The position numbers were made by a program, and so were the translations under genes. Source: Rhabdophis nuchalis (lineage: Eukaryota; Chordata; Lepidosauria; Squamata; Natricidae). From it: DNA of 64,000 nt. The stretch covers positions 28,213,119-28,277,118 of the forward strand of contig CM077648.1 of assembly GCA_039707465.1 (NCBI GenBank). The letters run 5' to 3'. Shown one piece after another: positions 45,815 to 57,845 of the stretch (the stretch's first letter is position 1; each line of letters begins with the position of its first letter). The notes beneath the pieces are model-generated. The model was not told the origin of the DNA, did no database searches, and saw only the letters and a list, made by a program, of their open reading frames with translations.

Positions 45815-46500
45815 TGTGTACTTCCTAAGACTGAGAGAGAGTGACTGGCCTTTCGTAACCTAGCTGGCTTTAGGTCTAGGCCCATGATGGTGAACCTATG
45901 GCATGCATGCCACAGGTGACATGCAGAACCATATTTGCTGGCACGCCAACCGTCAGCCCTGGCATGCATGCGCGCACTGGCCAGCTGATTTTTTCCCTCT
46001 TCTGGAAGGTATTTTTTTACCCTCACCAGGCTTCAGGAAAGCCTCTGGAGGCTGGGGCGGGCAAAAAACGACCCCAACGGGCCAACCGGAAGTTCAGGAA
46101 TGAACAATCCATTTCCAGTTTCTGGAGGGCCTCCGGGAGGCTGGGAGTGGCCAATGTAGCCCTCCCCAGGCTTAAGGAAAGCCTCTGGAGGCTGGGGAGG
46201 GAGAAAAATGAACCCCAATGGGCCAAACGGAAGTTCAGGAACAGACGATCCATTTCCAGCTTCTGGAGGGCCTCCAGGGGGCTGGGGACGGCCAATTTAG
46301 CCCTCCCCAAGCTTAAGGAAAGCCTTACACGCATGTGTAGGTGGGCAGGGAAGATTGAATTGGTGTGGACATGCATGTACGCAATTTTGACATGCTGTCA
46401 GAAAAAAGTTCACCATCACTGGTCTGGGCTCTCCAGAGACTAGAACTTATGGTTTATTGGTTTCTAGCCTGACGCCTTAATCACTGCACCAAACTGGCTC
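45815..46500 (-). mobile_element. CORE-type SINE split by a hAT MITE
   Basis: On the minus strand the tRNA-like head ('gagccagtttggtgcagtga' and 'ataagttctagtctc') lies at 46500-46430 and the CORE part ('aaaggccagtcactctctct') at 45870-45820. The two parts are separated only by the hAT element 45882-46421 and its target duplication, so they form one older SINE. Confidence 0.75.
45882..46421. mobile_element. hAT-type MITE (family D) with internal tandem repeats
   Basis: Starts ccatgatggtgaacc (first bases altered) and ends aagttcaccatcactg. Flanks gtctaggc (45874-45881) and gtctgggc (46422-46429) match at 7 of 8. The interior carries a unit of about 140 bp with 'gaaagcctctggaggctggg', 'cggaagttcaggaa' and 'ctggagggcctcc', present twice plus a partial copy. 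Confidence 0.9.
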
Positions 46501-47282
46501 ATAGATATATCTATACTGTATATTTTGTTCTATAAAGTGAAGAAGGATTGAGGAAAGCAGAAATGGTGCCTTGTTGGTACTAGTAATGGTTGTGGTTGAT
46601 AGACAAAATGGAAGCTTTCACTGCCACTGAAATTTGGTAATAGAATCTGGGCAAATGCTTGCAGGAAGGGGTCCTTTTGGCAGGCTGAAAGCAACCCATG
46701 ATTATGAACCTACGTATTTGGCATGTAGTTAAAAATCAACAATAGAAAAATTTTCAGGCTCAAAAGGTTTTCAGCATAGGGAATAATTTTCTCATTGCTT
46801 TTCCTTGTACATGGGCAGCCAGTATTTTCACATCTCTTTTGTGTTTCCGTTAATATCGTTGTCTTTTAAAAGGTTAGCATTGCTATCTTACAAAGTTAGA
46901 ATTGCCGTATCATGTAGGCAAGGCACTTTGAATATTTGTCATCCATTCTATAAACGCACAAATAGTGCTGTTACATCCTTGGTAGCAGCACTGCTTTATA
47001 TAGACTCTCTTGGATATATTTAGCAATATTAGTGAAATGCTAATACGTTTGGTCACTTCTGTTAACAATAATTAATAGTTCTCTGGTAGCAAAGACATTT
47101 CTATTGTTTTAAATGATACATTGATGTAAACAGTTAACCAAATGCCACACAGACAAAAATTGTATTTTAAGAAAAAATATATCCTTTTAGGACTTTTGAA
47201 ATAATTTCATGACTGTGTTATAAAATTGTGCTTTAATTGGTATATAAGTGACCATTCTATCAGGGTCTCAAGTGGTGTAATG
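46501..47282. other. No recognised feature
   Basis: No supported exon or repeat. Confidence 0.5.
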
Positions 47283-47601
47283 CAGGGGTCCCCACCTTTT
47301 TTTGCACCAAGGACCAGTTTCATTTTAAAGGAAATTCTGTGGACCGGCCAGCGTAGAGGAGGAGCGGAGGTGGGGAGGAGGAACAGGCGGCCATGCGCAC
47401 GTGAGGGGGGGAGTCGGCTCACTCGACCCTCTAGGGCCTCCAATGGCACGAGCGGCCGCACCTGCGTTCTCCCGCACCTGGTGCGCGCACTGCCCGGGGG
47501 GCTGCCCCCTCCTCCCTCCTCCTCCTCTCCAGCCCTGCGGCCCGGTTCCTATCAAGCCACGGACCAGCACCGGTCCGCGGCCCGGGGGTTGGGGACCCCT
47601 G
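47283..47601. mobile_element. hAT-type MITE (family C)
   Basis: Starts caggggtccccacct and ends ggttggggacccctg. Perfect 8-bp duplications gtgtaatg lie at 47275-47282 and 47602-47609. It shares the 'aaggaccagtttca' and 'accagcaccggtccgcggcc' modules with 15229-15671. Open frames inside come from its high GC content. Confidence 0.93.
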
Positions 47602-47884
47602 GTGTAATGCATCTACTTTTAATAAAGTGCCCATTGAGGGTTCGTTTTTACGTCTTTTGTCTTTATCTAGTGTTGTGTGAGATCAATATAGATTTCCAGA
47701 TTAGAAAAACTAGAAGGCAAAAAATGTCAGCTTTCAAGCAAGATAAATATTGTGAAGTGATAAGGTACCTCAAAGTTTGCTAGACAGAATACCATTCCAG
47801 TAAAGAATATTTCCGCCTATGAATGAATCTCTGCAGTCTGAATATATTATGTTCCTTTATAGTACATATTTTTTGACAAGAATA

Positions 47885-47903
47885 ACCTTAACCCTAACCT
47901 AAC
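47885..47903 (+). repeat. Short telomere-like stretch
   Basis: 'ccttaaccctaacctaacc' is about three degenerate CCCTAA-like units. Too short to imply a former chromosome end. Confidence 0.6.
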
Positions 47904-47955
47904 CTTCTGATTCCAAAACCTGGTTGGAGGATATGTAAAGGAACAGAAATGTATA

Positions 47956-48241
47956 CATTTAGTCTTCAAGTTAGGACCATTAAGCCTGAAAATTCAGTCA
48001 TAAATCATGTTGGTCATTAAGTGGATCATCACATTTCTAACAAAAATGATACAAATTGTGGTCATCTGATTGCAAATAGCTATAAATGTAGGCTGGTTGC
48101 AAAGAGTCCAAAATGTAATCACATGGCCATGGGGAGGGGGCAGTTATCAGAATTTCAAATCTGGGTCATATGTAGCTTTTTGGGGTCTGTCATAACTTTG
48201 AAAAGTTGCCAAGTGACCAGTCATAAGTCAAGAATTAACTG
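47956..48241 (+). mobile_element. Tigger/mariner-like MITE, shortened
   Basis: Starts catttagtcttcaagttag and ends 'caagaattaactg', with TA at both flanks (47954-47955 and 48242-48243). Contains 'gtaatcacatggccatgggg' and 'cataactttgaaaagttgcc' modules of the 16180 family. Confidence 0.7.
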
Positions 48242-48243
48242 TA

Positions 48244-49886
48244 GAACGTTTCTCTGTACAGTTTGAGCAGATACAGATATGCATAATTGAAACAACATAT
48301 GGAATTAGTTTCAAGCTTTGTGTTAGCTATCCTGACTACTACTATTTGTGAAAAAGAATGTACAAATTCAGTAAAGTTTCAAATGGAAATAAAGCAATGG
48401 TAAAGCATAAAGCATGTTCTAATGATGTTTTTAGAACCCCTAACAAATGTTAGTTTTAAAAACCTAATGTAAAACTGGAATGAAGAATATATTAGTTCCC
48501 AAAGGGTACAATGTTTACAAATCCTAGGACCAAAACATTCATGACACAAACCAATTAGGTCACAGATATCTTGCATTTTTTCATTAATGGCCTTTAGGGT
48601 ATTTTGAAAAAAGTTCGAGAAACTTTAACAGTAAAAGAAACTTCTCAGTGTTTTGCATTGTTTGTGCTTTCATTGTATTGCATTGATATAGAACCTTGAT
48701 TACGATAACAATTGGCGTGTTCTTATTCTTTAGCTGCCACTGGATATTATATAACAGGTCCACAACTGCTGTATTAATAACACAATCCTGGAAAATATCC
48801 ACCCTTTTATAAAGACTTTGAAACTTGAACACCTTAATTAGGACTTCAAGATTGGAATGCTGTTTACTCCCTTAATCAGGCCAGCAAATGAAATTATTTG
48901 CTTTATGAACTATTATGAACTATTGTCTTTGATGACTTTGAAACATTTTAACAACACTTGGAAAAAGTGGAACACTTGGAACTTGGAAAAATATCCCTTT
49001 GTTTTGTATATCTATTTGGGTGCAAATAATGTGTATTATAGATACTACTAAGTATCCTATCTGTCTTATTTTTCCCTGGTTTATAAGGATATTTATTTAC
49101 ATCTATATATTTATATATTGCAAAACATTTAAAAAAAAACAGCAATACCAAAAAAAAAACCTTCTAATACCATAAATTGCTCAGGCGAGTGCCTGTGTAA
49201 AACATGTTTCTCTTTAAATTTAAGATTATATAATAATGAAAATGGTTGGAGTTTACTAATTACTTCAATTATCTAACCAAAAATGTCTGATTATCTCCTT
49301 ATTAATGCTTTAAATATAGATAAATGGAATTTGTGGAAGTGTAGCAAAAATCTTGAGATTAAAATGCTATTCTAAATTGTCATAATATTACTAGTTGCCA
49401 TAAATTGGATTTTAGAAATAAAAATTACATAAACAGAAAATTAACTTGTTATATTTATAACATACATTCTACAAGACTTTGGGATTGCCAAATGCCAAAT
49501 ACTATATCCAGAGATACATAAAATATAGGTAAAATATACCTATATATACCTACCAAATAACTGGAGTGGATTTTGAGGAATAAGTTTAAATATAGGTTGC
49601 AGGAGGTTATTGTGAGGCGGTTTCATCTATGTTTAGAAGTTGCATATATACTTGCTGATATCTCAGAGGTTTTAAAAGAATGAGCGGAACTTCTCATTCC
49701 TGAAGATAATTCTTTATTTTCCATTTTTTTTCTGTTCAGGCATTTCTTCCCACTTCAAATACTTATGGAAAACTTCTTTTTTTTTAGTAGGAGACATTGA
49801 GAGGTACAGTGGGTATAATAGACATGGAGAAAGAAATGAAGTAATGTCTTGGGTGTGGGAGCCAATATTGCAAGTATGATTGAGCA
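48244..49886. other. No recognised feature
   Basis: About 1.6 kb AT-rich, inferred intronic. Confidence 0.45.
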
Positions 49887-50062
49887 TAAATAATTCTGCA
49901 GGATCCAATGTGTGTCAATCATCAGAATCAGAGGTTTAGTCTTCTGAGCTTTTGGCCTCGTGCTGTAGCCCATCCTGAGGCTGCAGCACGAGTCCAAAAG
50001 CCCAGAAGACTAAACCTCTGGTCCGGGTGATCGAGCCACATTGAATCCTGCAAAATTATCCT
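49887..50062. mobile_element. Long-armed hairpin element (MITE-like)
   Basis: Two arms of about 75-80 nt pair around a short centre near 49970. Outer ends are 'aataattctgcaggatccaa' and 'ttgaatcctgcaaaattat'; inner arms are 'gaggtttagtcttctgagct' and 'cagaagactaaacctc'. No target duplication is clear and I do not recognise the family. Confidence 0.7.
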
Positions 50063-50384
50063 GGGACATGTATATTGGCCTTCATTCAATAAATAATGTT
50101 AGTGCTTTGGTCATTGAATTAGTTAATGGGTGCAGTTCTGAGTGCTGATCTTAGCTCTCCATAGTTGCACCTACCAGTCCATCTCTTCCGATAAGATTCT
50201 GCTTATGTTGTAAATTCTTTCCAAAAAGGAATACCAAGTGTTACTGCACTATGTGATATAAAGGTGATGACAGTCTGGAGGTGGATTTGATGACTCCTTG
50301 TAGTTTGTGGACTCTGGGTTCAGTAGTCTTTCAAAAGATTTTTGCCTCAACAACTTCAGTTGCTAATTGTCATGGTCTGCCTTT
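50063..50384. other. No recognised feature
   Basis: No supported exon or repeat. Confidence 0.5.
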
Positions 50385-50697
50385 TTAATAGATTATAGCT
50401 TTATTGATTAGCCTATAGGCCACATCAAAGCACAAGGTTCAAATACATATCCCCAAAAAAATCCTATGCAACAATTTAAAATAATAGGGTAAAATACAAT
50501 AGTTATAAGATACAATATAATTTAATATATAAATATGTAAAATAGAATAAAATGAGACAAAATTATATTTCGGTGTCACCCTTACAATCTACCCCAATCA
50601 GATCTCAAACGAACCATCTTGTTTAAGTACTGTGCTGTGTTAAATATTATTTTCAGGTTCTGGCCACACATAAAGTAAGTTGTTTTGATATGGGATC

Positions 50698-51126
50698 CAG
50701 TGGTGGGTTTCAAATTTTTTAGAACCTACTCTGTAGGTGTGGCCTATTTTGTGGGCGTGGCTTGGCAGTCATGTGACAGGGTGGGAGTGGCCACCTTTTA
50801 AAATGTGAAACTCATTTAACAATGCTCTTGCTTAGCAACCAAAATTTTGGACTCAATTGTGATGATAAATTCTTTCCTTCCTTCCTTCCTTCCTTCCTTC
50901 CTTCCTTCCTTCCTTCCTTCCTTCCTTCCTTCCTTCCTTCCTTCCTTCCTTCCTTCCTTCCTTCCTTCCTTCTTTCCTTTCCTTTCCTTTCCTTTCCATT
51001 GGGTCACTGGCAGCGGCGGGCCAGATTTACTTCCAGGTAGGCCAGTGGAACCCCCTCTCACCGGTTCTCTAAATTTCACCAACCGGCTCTCGCGAGTAGG
51101 TGCGAGCCTGCAGAAACCCACCACTG
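50698..51126. mobile_element. hAT-type MITE (family B) with internal TTCC array
   Basis: Starts cagtggtgggtttcaaatt and ends gcagaaacccaccactg. Flanks atgggatc and tggggatc share gggatc. The interior has a Tigger-like scrap ('gcttagcaaccaaaattttg', about 50830-50860) and a TTCC microsatellite. It is inserted in the LINE at 50385-51470. Confidence 0.87.
50871..50998 (+). repeat. (TTCC)n microsatellite
   Basis: About 27 tetranucleotide units, changing to TTTCC near the right end. It lies wholly within the hAT element, so the array arose inside the transposon. Confidence 0.96.
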
Positions 51127-51470
51127 TGGGGATCCCAGGGGGTTATTCGTTTGGTATATGGACCAAGGTACCTGTCTCTTACCCCCTTATACAAGCAACA
51201 ATCAAATAGGATGTGAGCCAGGACTTCTACCATTGCCGCTCCGCAAATGCAGGGACGCTCATTGTAGGGTATAGAATGGAATCTCCCATATCTGACCATT
51301 GTGTCAAGCTGTTTGAATCTCACTCCCATAAATATGTCCCTTTTAAATAAGTTTTTTAAAATTACATTTAGTTTTCTTTTCAGCTTGTTTGTCTCATTAA
51401 AAATGATGGAGTCGTTATTGTAAGTATCTAGCGTTTTTCAAGTAGGTGGTATAGATCATAGAATGGGAAT

Positions 51471-51852
51471 TATTTTGTATAAAATCAGCATGTTTCTAAA
51501 AATGGTGTCAAACTTGAAACTATAATCAAATTCCAATTATATTCATTATGCCGAGATTATATGCTGGATAGTTCCTAAATATGCTATTTATTTGTTTATG
51601 AGACTGTTATATTGCCCCAGTTGCATTTGACTCTAACTGGAGATCAAGTACACGTTTCTCAATAATTACATGTACATTTTAATGTATGCTGAGTAGTGTA
51701 CATTCAAAGTGCCAAAAAATTATTTTAAGTCTAAATCTAAACTTTCAGCAGATCTCAATGACTTCCTTCACAGTGTTCTAGAGATGTTTCAAATTTGAGT
51801 AAAGATAGACTTCTTATTGGTTTTATTCACTAGATTAAGTGGGATTTTCTTT
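51471..51852. other. No recognised feature
   Basis: No supported exon or repeat. Confidence 0.5.
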
Positions 51853-52790
51853 ACTTTTACTTTTATTACATTTCTATACCGCCCTCTCTCTCCAACGGGA
51901 CTCAGGGCGATGTACAGGAATAATAAAAACAGAGATAATAAATACAGTCAAACATAGTTAAAAATAGATTAAATCAATTTTGAGACCCGTGCTAAAATTC
52001 ATAATTAAAACCCTGACTAAAAATCAATAATAAAAACTATGCCAGGCCGGCCACATGAAAAAAGTGTGTTTTTAATGCCCGGCGAAAGAGGCGTAGGTCC
52101 GTGATAGTACGAAGGTTGGGGGGCAGGTCATTCCAGAGGGCGGGGCCTGCCACAGAGAAAGCTCTTCCCCTGGAAGTTGCCAGCCGGCATTGACCGGCAA
52201 ATGGTAACCTCAGGAGGCCCTCTCTGTGGGAGCGGACAGGTCGAAGGGAGGTATGTGGTAGGAGGTGGTCCCGCAAATAATCGGGACCTATGCCGTGGAG
52301 CACTTTAAAGATGGTCACTAGTACTTTGAAGCGCACCCGGAAGGCCACAGGCAGCCAGTGCAGCTCACACAGGAGAGGTGCTACATGGGAGTATCTTGAC
52401 ACTCCCAAAATCCCCCGCGCGGCTGCATTCTGAACTAACTGGAGCCTCCGGGTGCATCTCAAGGGCAGCCCCATGTAGAGAGCGTTACAATAGTCCAGGC
52501 GGGAGATGACGAGGGCTTGAGTGACCGTGCGTAGGGCGTCATGATCCAGAAAGGGGCGCAACTGGCGTATCAGGTGAACCTGATAAAATGCCCCCCTGGC
52601 TACGGCTGTCAAATGGTCATCCAAAGACAGCCGAGAATCCAGGAGGACGCCCAAGTTGCGGGCCCTCTCTGCAGGAGCTAATGACTCGCCCCCAATAGCC
52701 AGAGATGGAACCAACTGGCTATGTCGTGACGCCGGAAACCACAGCCACTCGGCCCATCTGGGGAAGATGGAAGAAAGTACTTGACTACCA
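51853..52790 (-). mobile_element. L2/CR1-group LINE 3' end with intact C-terminal frame
   Basis: The best-preserved L2-group copy here. A single minus-strand frame ends at a stop near 52037 and runs back to about 52770. It encodes 'GVLLDSRLSLDDHLTAVARG', 'ISRLDYCNALYMGLPLRCTR', 'LHWLPVAFRVRFKVLV', 'SLRPVRSHREGLLRLP' and 'GRAFSVAGPALWNDLPPNLR'. This is the region downstream of the reverse transcriptase palm; the catalytic motifs and endonuclease were lost to 5' truncation. The 3' UTR carries the terminal stem ('ataccgccctctctctccaa') near 51880-51915. Amplification was probably recent but this copy cannot move by itself. Confidence 0.85.
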
Positions 52791-55790
52791 GCATCCCTCA
52801 CCTTCATATAGTAGTTATGATTAGAACTGTTCCCAAAACACATTTGTATTACCATAAACCAGATAGATAGTTTCATGTTACATTTTTGAGTTATTGCATA
52901 ATTTAATTTTTAGAAACTACGCAAATGCCATAGCCTTGCAAATTGTGAAAAATAATTCTGTAGAGCATGACTCATAAATGCTATGAGAGAGAGAGAAAAA
53001 ACCCGCAGCATGAAGGAATATGTTATAATGGCATGAAATGTCACTTTTTAAAAAGGGTCTCCATATAGTTTGGTATCTGTAGGTATGATAAATTCCTAAT
53101 AGTTATCATTTTACAGGAAAAGGTTTTTGGCCCCTCCTTTTAGAAACGAGCAGCATTAATGTAATGCTGTAAGCAAGCATTGATGTATAATGTAGTAGGG
53201 AGCGAGAGAAAAAATCAAAACATTCAAAGGCATGCAGCTGAGTAATTCAATAACCTCCGTATGTGAAGGCATTTCACACAGTAGGGCCTTAACTCAGAGC
53301 TAGTCAGGCTGCCTCCCTCCCCATTCAATTTACATGCATAGCTGGGCCAGTAGGTGTAAAAATAGACAGGCAGAGCCTGAATTGGAAATGGTCACTGAAT
53401 GTTGGCTGTAGTTGTTAAACTTTCTTTTTAACCTAGGCCAGTAGAGAGAAACCTCTGCCAAAGAAAACTCAGGAGAGCAAATAAATAGAAGTTACAAATA
53501 TCATTCTCGATTTTCAAAACTCATCTGCCCTTTTGGAATATTCCATACTCTGCGAGGTCAAACCCACTACAGGAGTTAACAGAAGGATATGGGCAATGCA
53601 CCCATATGCCAAGCTTGCGGCTCAGACAAGGGTGTAAGAGTGGAAGGGAATGTGCAAGATGCAGATAAAATTCCAGACTATTACGGATGCAATAATGGAG
53701 TGAATAAGGATCCCGAGGGATTGGTAAGTCTAAAGAGAAAACACAGCTGATGAGAGAACAAGGAACTTGTTGTAAAAAGATAATGTGGAAATACTAAGTT
53801 AGTGTTGCCATTTGGAATCAGTTAATAGCTGCTGAAATATAGGCTGGTTGTGTTTTAAGATGCTGTTGGTTAGGCAATCTGAGATTGAGCAAAATAGCTC
53901 ACATAATGTTTTGGTGTGCATATAAAATCTGTGTGTATAAAGTGTGATTGAAATGAAAGATGGCATTTTACACTTTTTTTTTAAAGAGAGACTAGCATTG
54001 GGAACCTAAAAAAATAAATTGCTTTTGAGAAAATGCAGTATAATATAAATATTTTCACTTGTTTTAGAATATCAAAACAAACTTTGCTTTTATAAGTCAA
54101 CATTATAAATGTTTATAGTTACTAGGAGCAAGACAGACTGATGACTTTGTTCTGTGCAGTTAACAGATAATGTTATAGATTTTGTTTGGAATTAGGTCTC
54201 AGTAAATTAAGTTAGATTTAATTTAAAACAACATTCTGCTTGAGGCTACAATCTTTGTACCTCTAGCAGAGAGAAGCATGAATATAAATCTACTTTGAGA
54301 GTGAATAGCTTTGCAGCATGTTATACTAATCACATTTATTCTTGTTCTTTTAAAACTGAAGTAGAATTTAATTGGAAGGTTTTTATCTGCAGTTAGAAAC
54401 TTTGCATTAAATTTTCACATGGTATGTTTGTATCTTCATTGTTCAAACATTACTATTGCTTCTCTCCTGCTTGTTTCTTTGCAGACAGTTGTTCTCAAGT
54501 ATAATTTACCTCCATTAGTAAATCTTAATTTCTTAGGAGACATTCAATTTTTATCATAATAAAAATAGCTTGACTGGAGGATTTTTTGTAGACATATCAA
54601 GACAGAGAAAACAAGACACATGATTTTTACAGATTAGTTTAAAAAATCCAAACACCATCTGTAACAGATGAGCCTTGAGCTTTCTTTAATCCAAAGGTTA
54701 ACGTGAAGCATGGTTCACAGAATCAGAGAGATCTTATGAATTTTAAAAGTATCAATTTAAAAAAAAACAATTAATATTGCATGATTTTATAATTCCTAGT
54801 AATTTCACAAAAGTGAACACAAACCAATACTATAATTATGAATTTATAGAGATGCACTCCTGAATATTGGACATTCTTTTATTTTAAATAAAGCAAATTG
54901 TACTGTTATTTTTGTATTATTGTTTTAATAGGTAGAATAGTAGCATTAAATCTGGAATATCTATAGTATACTCCACCGTACAAAATCAGTTTCTTATAGG
55001 TGCCATTCAGAGATTAATCCATGTTATATTTAGGGGACATATAATTAGCATAAGCTAATACAATGTCTTTTGGAGGCCAAGAACTACATAATATATAGAT
55101 GTGTCAGCCTGCCATATGATATATTATAACTCCTCAAGTGCTTTTGTGCATTTGTTCAACATCACTATTATCTGTTTGCCAATGAAGTTCCAACCCATGT
55201 TTGACATGTCAAAAATATGCTACTACAGAGTCCTTGATGCTCTCTGAACCTGGTTGTTTTTAGAAATTTTTCCAGCACCTCAGTAACACCTTCAGTAGTG
55301 GGAGTGGGGTTTACTCCCTTTTTATATACAGTATGCTACTGTGCTGCAGAAACAAAGATGTTATTGATGAAATCAGTAGTAGCAAAACATATGAAGATGA
55401 ATGGACGATATATTTATATATATATAAATGGTTGGACTGTGTACATTGTCTACATAGAAAGTGTAAATAGTATTTAAATGCAGAAGATTCTTCAATATCT
55501 CTAATGTTTTGTGCAGAAAGATGAACATTAGCAAAAACAATTTTCCTTGAATGGATTGATTCTTGTTCCATTACAGGTCAGTTTATTGTTTACAATCAAG
55601 TTATGAAATCATAGGATTATTCTAATCCTTTAGTTTAAATGCAGATGGAAATAGTTGATTTAAAATGAATAAACATCAAAGAATATTTGGACCCGTTCCA
55701 CAGGAATTTCCTCCTATGTTTAAAAACATAAAGCTTCATTGTTGACAGTCAGTTTCTACTTTACAAATACATAGAATAGCCATCCTAATA
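52791..55790. other. No recognised feature
   Basis: About 3 kb AT-rich, inferred intronic. The GC-richer stretch at about 53280-53480 could be regulatory, but nothing specific is visible. Confidence 0.4.
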
Positions 55791-56308
55791 CAGTGGTACC
55801 TCGGTTCACGAACTTAATTCGTGAACTGACTCTGTTCGCGATCCGAATTGGTCGTGAAGCGAGGCACAATTTCCCATAGGGTTCAATGTAAATCTGGTTA
55901 ATCCGTTCTGACCTTGTTTTTTGGTCGTGATTCTTGAACTGACTCTGTTCGCGAACCGAATTGGTCATGAACAGAGGCACAGTTTCCCATAGGGTTCAAT
56001 GTAAATCCGGTTAATCCGTTCTGACCTTGTTTTTTGGTCGTCCGCGGCTCCGGTTCATGAAGCGAAACGGGGTTCGTGAATCCGAGCATTTTTACGAACT
56101 TTTCTGTTCGTGAAGCGAGGCGGAGTTTGTGAAGCGAGGCGGAGTTCGTGAAGCGAGACGGAGTTCGTGAAGCGGAGCATTTTTTTACGAACTTTTCCGT
56201 TTGTGAACCGAAACTGTGTTCGTGAACCGGAGCACATTTTTTGGAAAATTTCTGTTCGTAAACCGAATTGGTCGTGAACAGAGGTGTTCGTGAACCGAGG
56301 AACCACTG
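55791..56308. mobile_element. TA-flanked MITE with internal 'gttcgtgaa' repeats
   Basis: Starts cagtggtacctcggttcacg and ends cgtgaaccgaggaaccactg, a near-perfect inverted repeat, with TA on both sides (55789-55790 and 56309-56310). This fits a mariner/Tigger-type insertion. The interior repeats 'ttcgtgaagcgaggcggag' and an 'ccatagggttcaatgtaaat' module of about 120 bp. Minus-strand open frames through it are repeat artefacts. Confidence 0.88.
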
Positions 56309-56310
56309 TA

Positions 56311-57339
56311 TATGGTATCTTTCTGTTTTCAAGAACATCTTTTGTAAATTTGACACGAGGCAATGCAAATTCAGTTAACTCGAATAGCTTACTATTTATA
56401 TAAAGCACTTCTTGTCAAGAAAGTATCCAAATGGCATAATTAGTTTATGTATAATACCTTTAATTCTGATGTAGAATAGCACCAAGTGAACTCTTAGGAG
56501 ATTTCTTTTAATATATAAATATTTATATATAAATATTTTAATGTTTATATATAAATCCTGCTGCTTTACATCTTTTATTCCATTGGGCCTATTGCCATCC
56601 TATGGAGAAACACATACTGCTGCAGTTTCATATTGAAATCTTGAAGTTTTGCTAAAACCTTAGCTATTAGGAAGGTCAATGTTTGGTTTTTCAATCACTA
56701 TTATTTTTTAAAAAATTAGCACTGATTGTAGAAAAAGATCCCACATGTGGAAACCACATTGACCCTTAAATTCGGCAAAAAAATATGATGAATAAAGTAA
56801 ACAGTGAAAAAATTCTGCTTAACCTCCCCATTGCCTTATCTTTAAAAAATCTTTATTATAAATTGTTAAAGTTATGGTCACATTCCTCTATAATATATCA
56901 CTGCAGTTGCTATGATGTATGAACATAGTTCTTTATCTTAGTCACATATTTTCACAGTAGGTGAATGTCAAACTGCAGCAATAATTAGGCACATCCATCT
57001 CCAATTTGATTAAAATCTTGATTTTCTCCTACTGAAATATGTCTTTATAATCTTGCTTTCATTTTTCCAGTGCTGCACAGAATACCTAATAATTAAAAGG
57101 TAGTTTCATGCTTTCTTGATCACTTCATGTTTATTTCTATTCCTTCCTCCAGTTTCCTGCCAAATGCAATCCCCACCACATTTTTTGAATTCTGAACAGC
57201 TATTCAGCTGACAGCTGAATGCTGCCCAGCCAACTTGGCTTCACAACCATGGTCCCTTCAGGTTTGGTCTTTCAACACAAGTCAACCGGAAAGCACAATT
57301 TCAGTGGATGCCATACCTTTGTTTGTTTGTTGCCTTTTT
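56311..57339. other. No recognised feature
   Basis: About 1 kb AT-rich with an AT-repeat near 56510-56560. Nothing else recognised. Confidence 0.5.
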
Positions 57340-57845
57340 AACTTAACTTTAACTTGTATACCGCCCTTCTCCCTTGTGGGACTCAGGGCGGTGAACAGGC
57401 ATAATAAAACAATAAAACATCAGATACAAAAATACATTAAAATACATTAAAACTAATTAAATTTAAGGGCCCGTTCTAAAAACCAGATAACCATATAAAA
57501 ACAGTTAATAAAATCAACTAAAATCAATTAAAAATTACAATTGATTAAAAGAAAACTACACCAGGCCGGCCGCACGAAATAGGTGCGTTTTCAGGGCCTG
57601 ACGGAAGAGGCGCAGGTCGGTGCTCGTACGAAGGTTGGGGGGCAGATTGTTCCAGAGGGCAGGGGCTGCCACAGAGAAGGCTCTCCCTCTGGGGGTCGCC
57701 AGCCGACATTGTTTGGCCGACGGTACCCTGAAGAGGCCCGCTCTGTGGGAGCCGACTGGTCGGTGGGAGGTATTCGGTAGCAGGATGCGGTCCTGCAAGT
57801 AACCAGGCCCCATGCCATGGAGTGCTTTAAAGGTGGTTACCAACA
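57340..57845 (-). mobile_element. L2/CR1-group LINE 3' end
   Basis: The minus strand gives 'TFKALHGMGPGYLQDRILLP', 'TPRGRAFSVAAPALWNNLPP' and 'FRQALKTHLFRAAGLV', then a 3' UTR with the terminal stem at about 57358-57395 ('accgcccttctcccttgtgg'). Truncated and inactive. Confidence 0.83.

Larger units (their letters stand above)
50385..51470 (-). mobile_element. LINE 3' end of unassigned clade, split by a hAT MITE
   Basis: On the minus strand, 51330-51130 encodes 'MVRYGRFHSIPYNERPCICG' then 'LAHILFDCCLYKGVRDRYLG', a C-x-C...H...C cysteine/histidine tail typical of LINE C-termini. After the inserted hAT element the sequence resumes at 50690-50385 as an AT-rich 3' UTR ending near 'ctaatcaataaagctataat'. 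The clade is not determined. Confidence 0.65.

Noticed and set aside
45898..46443. 181-codon plus-strand frame with repeated RASGRLG-like segments
   Set aside because: The internal tandem units of the family-D hAT MITE keep frame by chance.
47226..47783. 185-codon plus-strand frame
   Set aside because: Runs through the family-C hAT MITE at 47283-47601 and into flanking DNA; no protein resemblance.
47885..47903. Interstitial telomere or chromosome-fusion scar
   Set aside because: Only about three degenerate units; chance or old simple repeat is as likely.
55898..56408. 156- and 117-codon minus-strand frames with repeated RFTN/HEL segments
   Set aside because: Translated transposon repeat in the TA-flanked MITE; not a gene.
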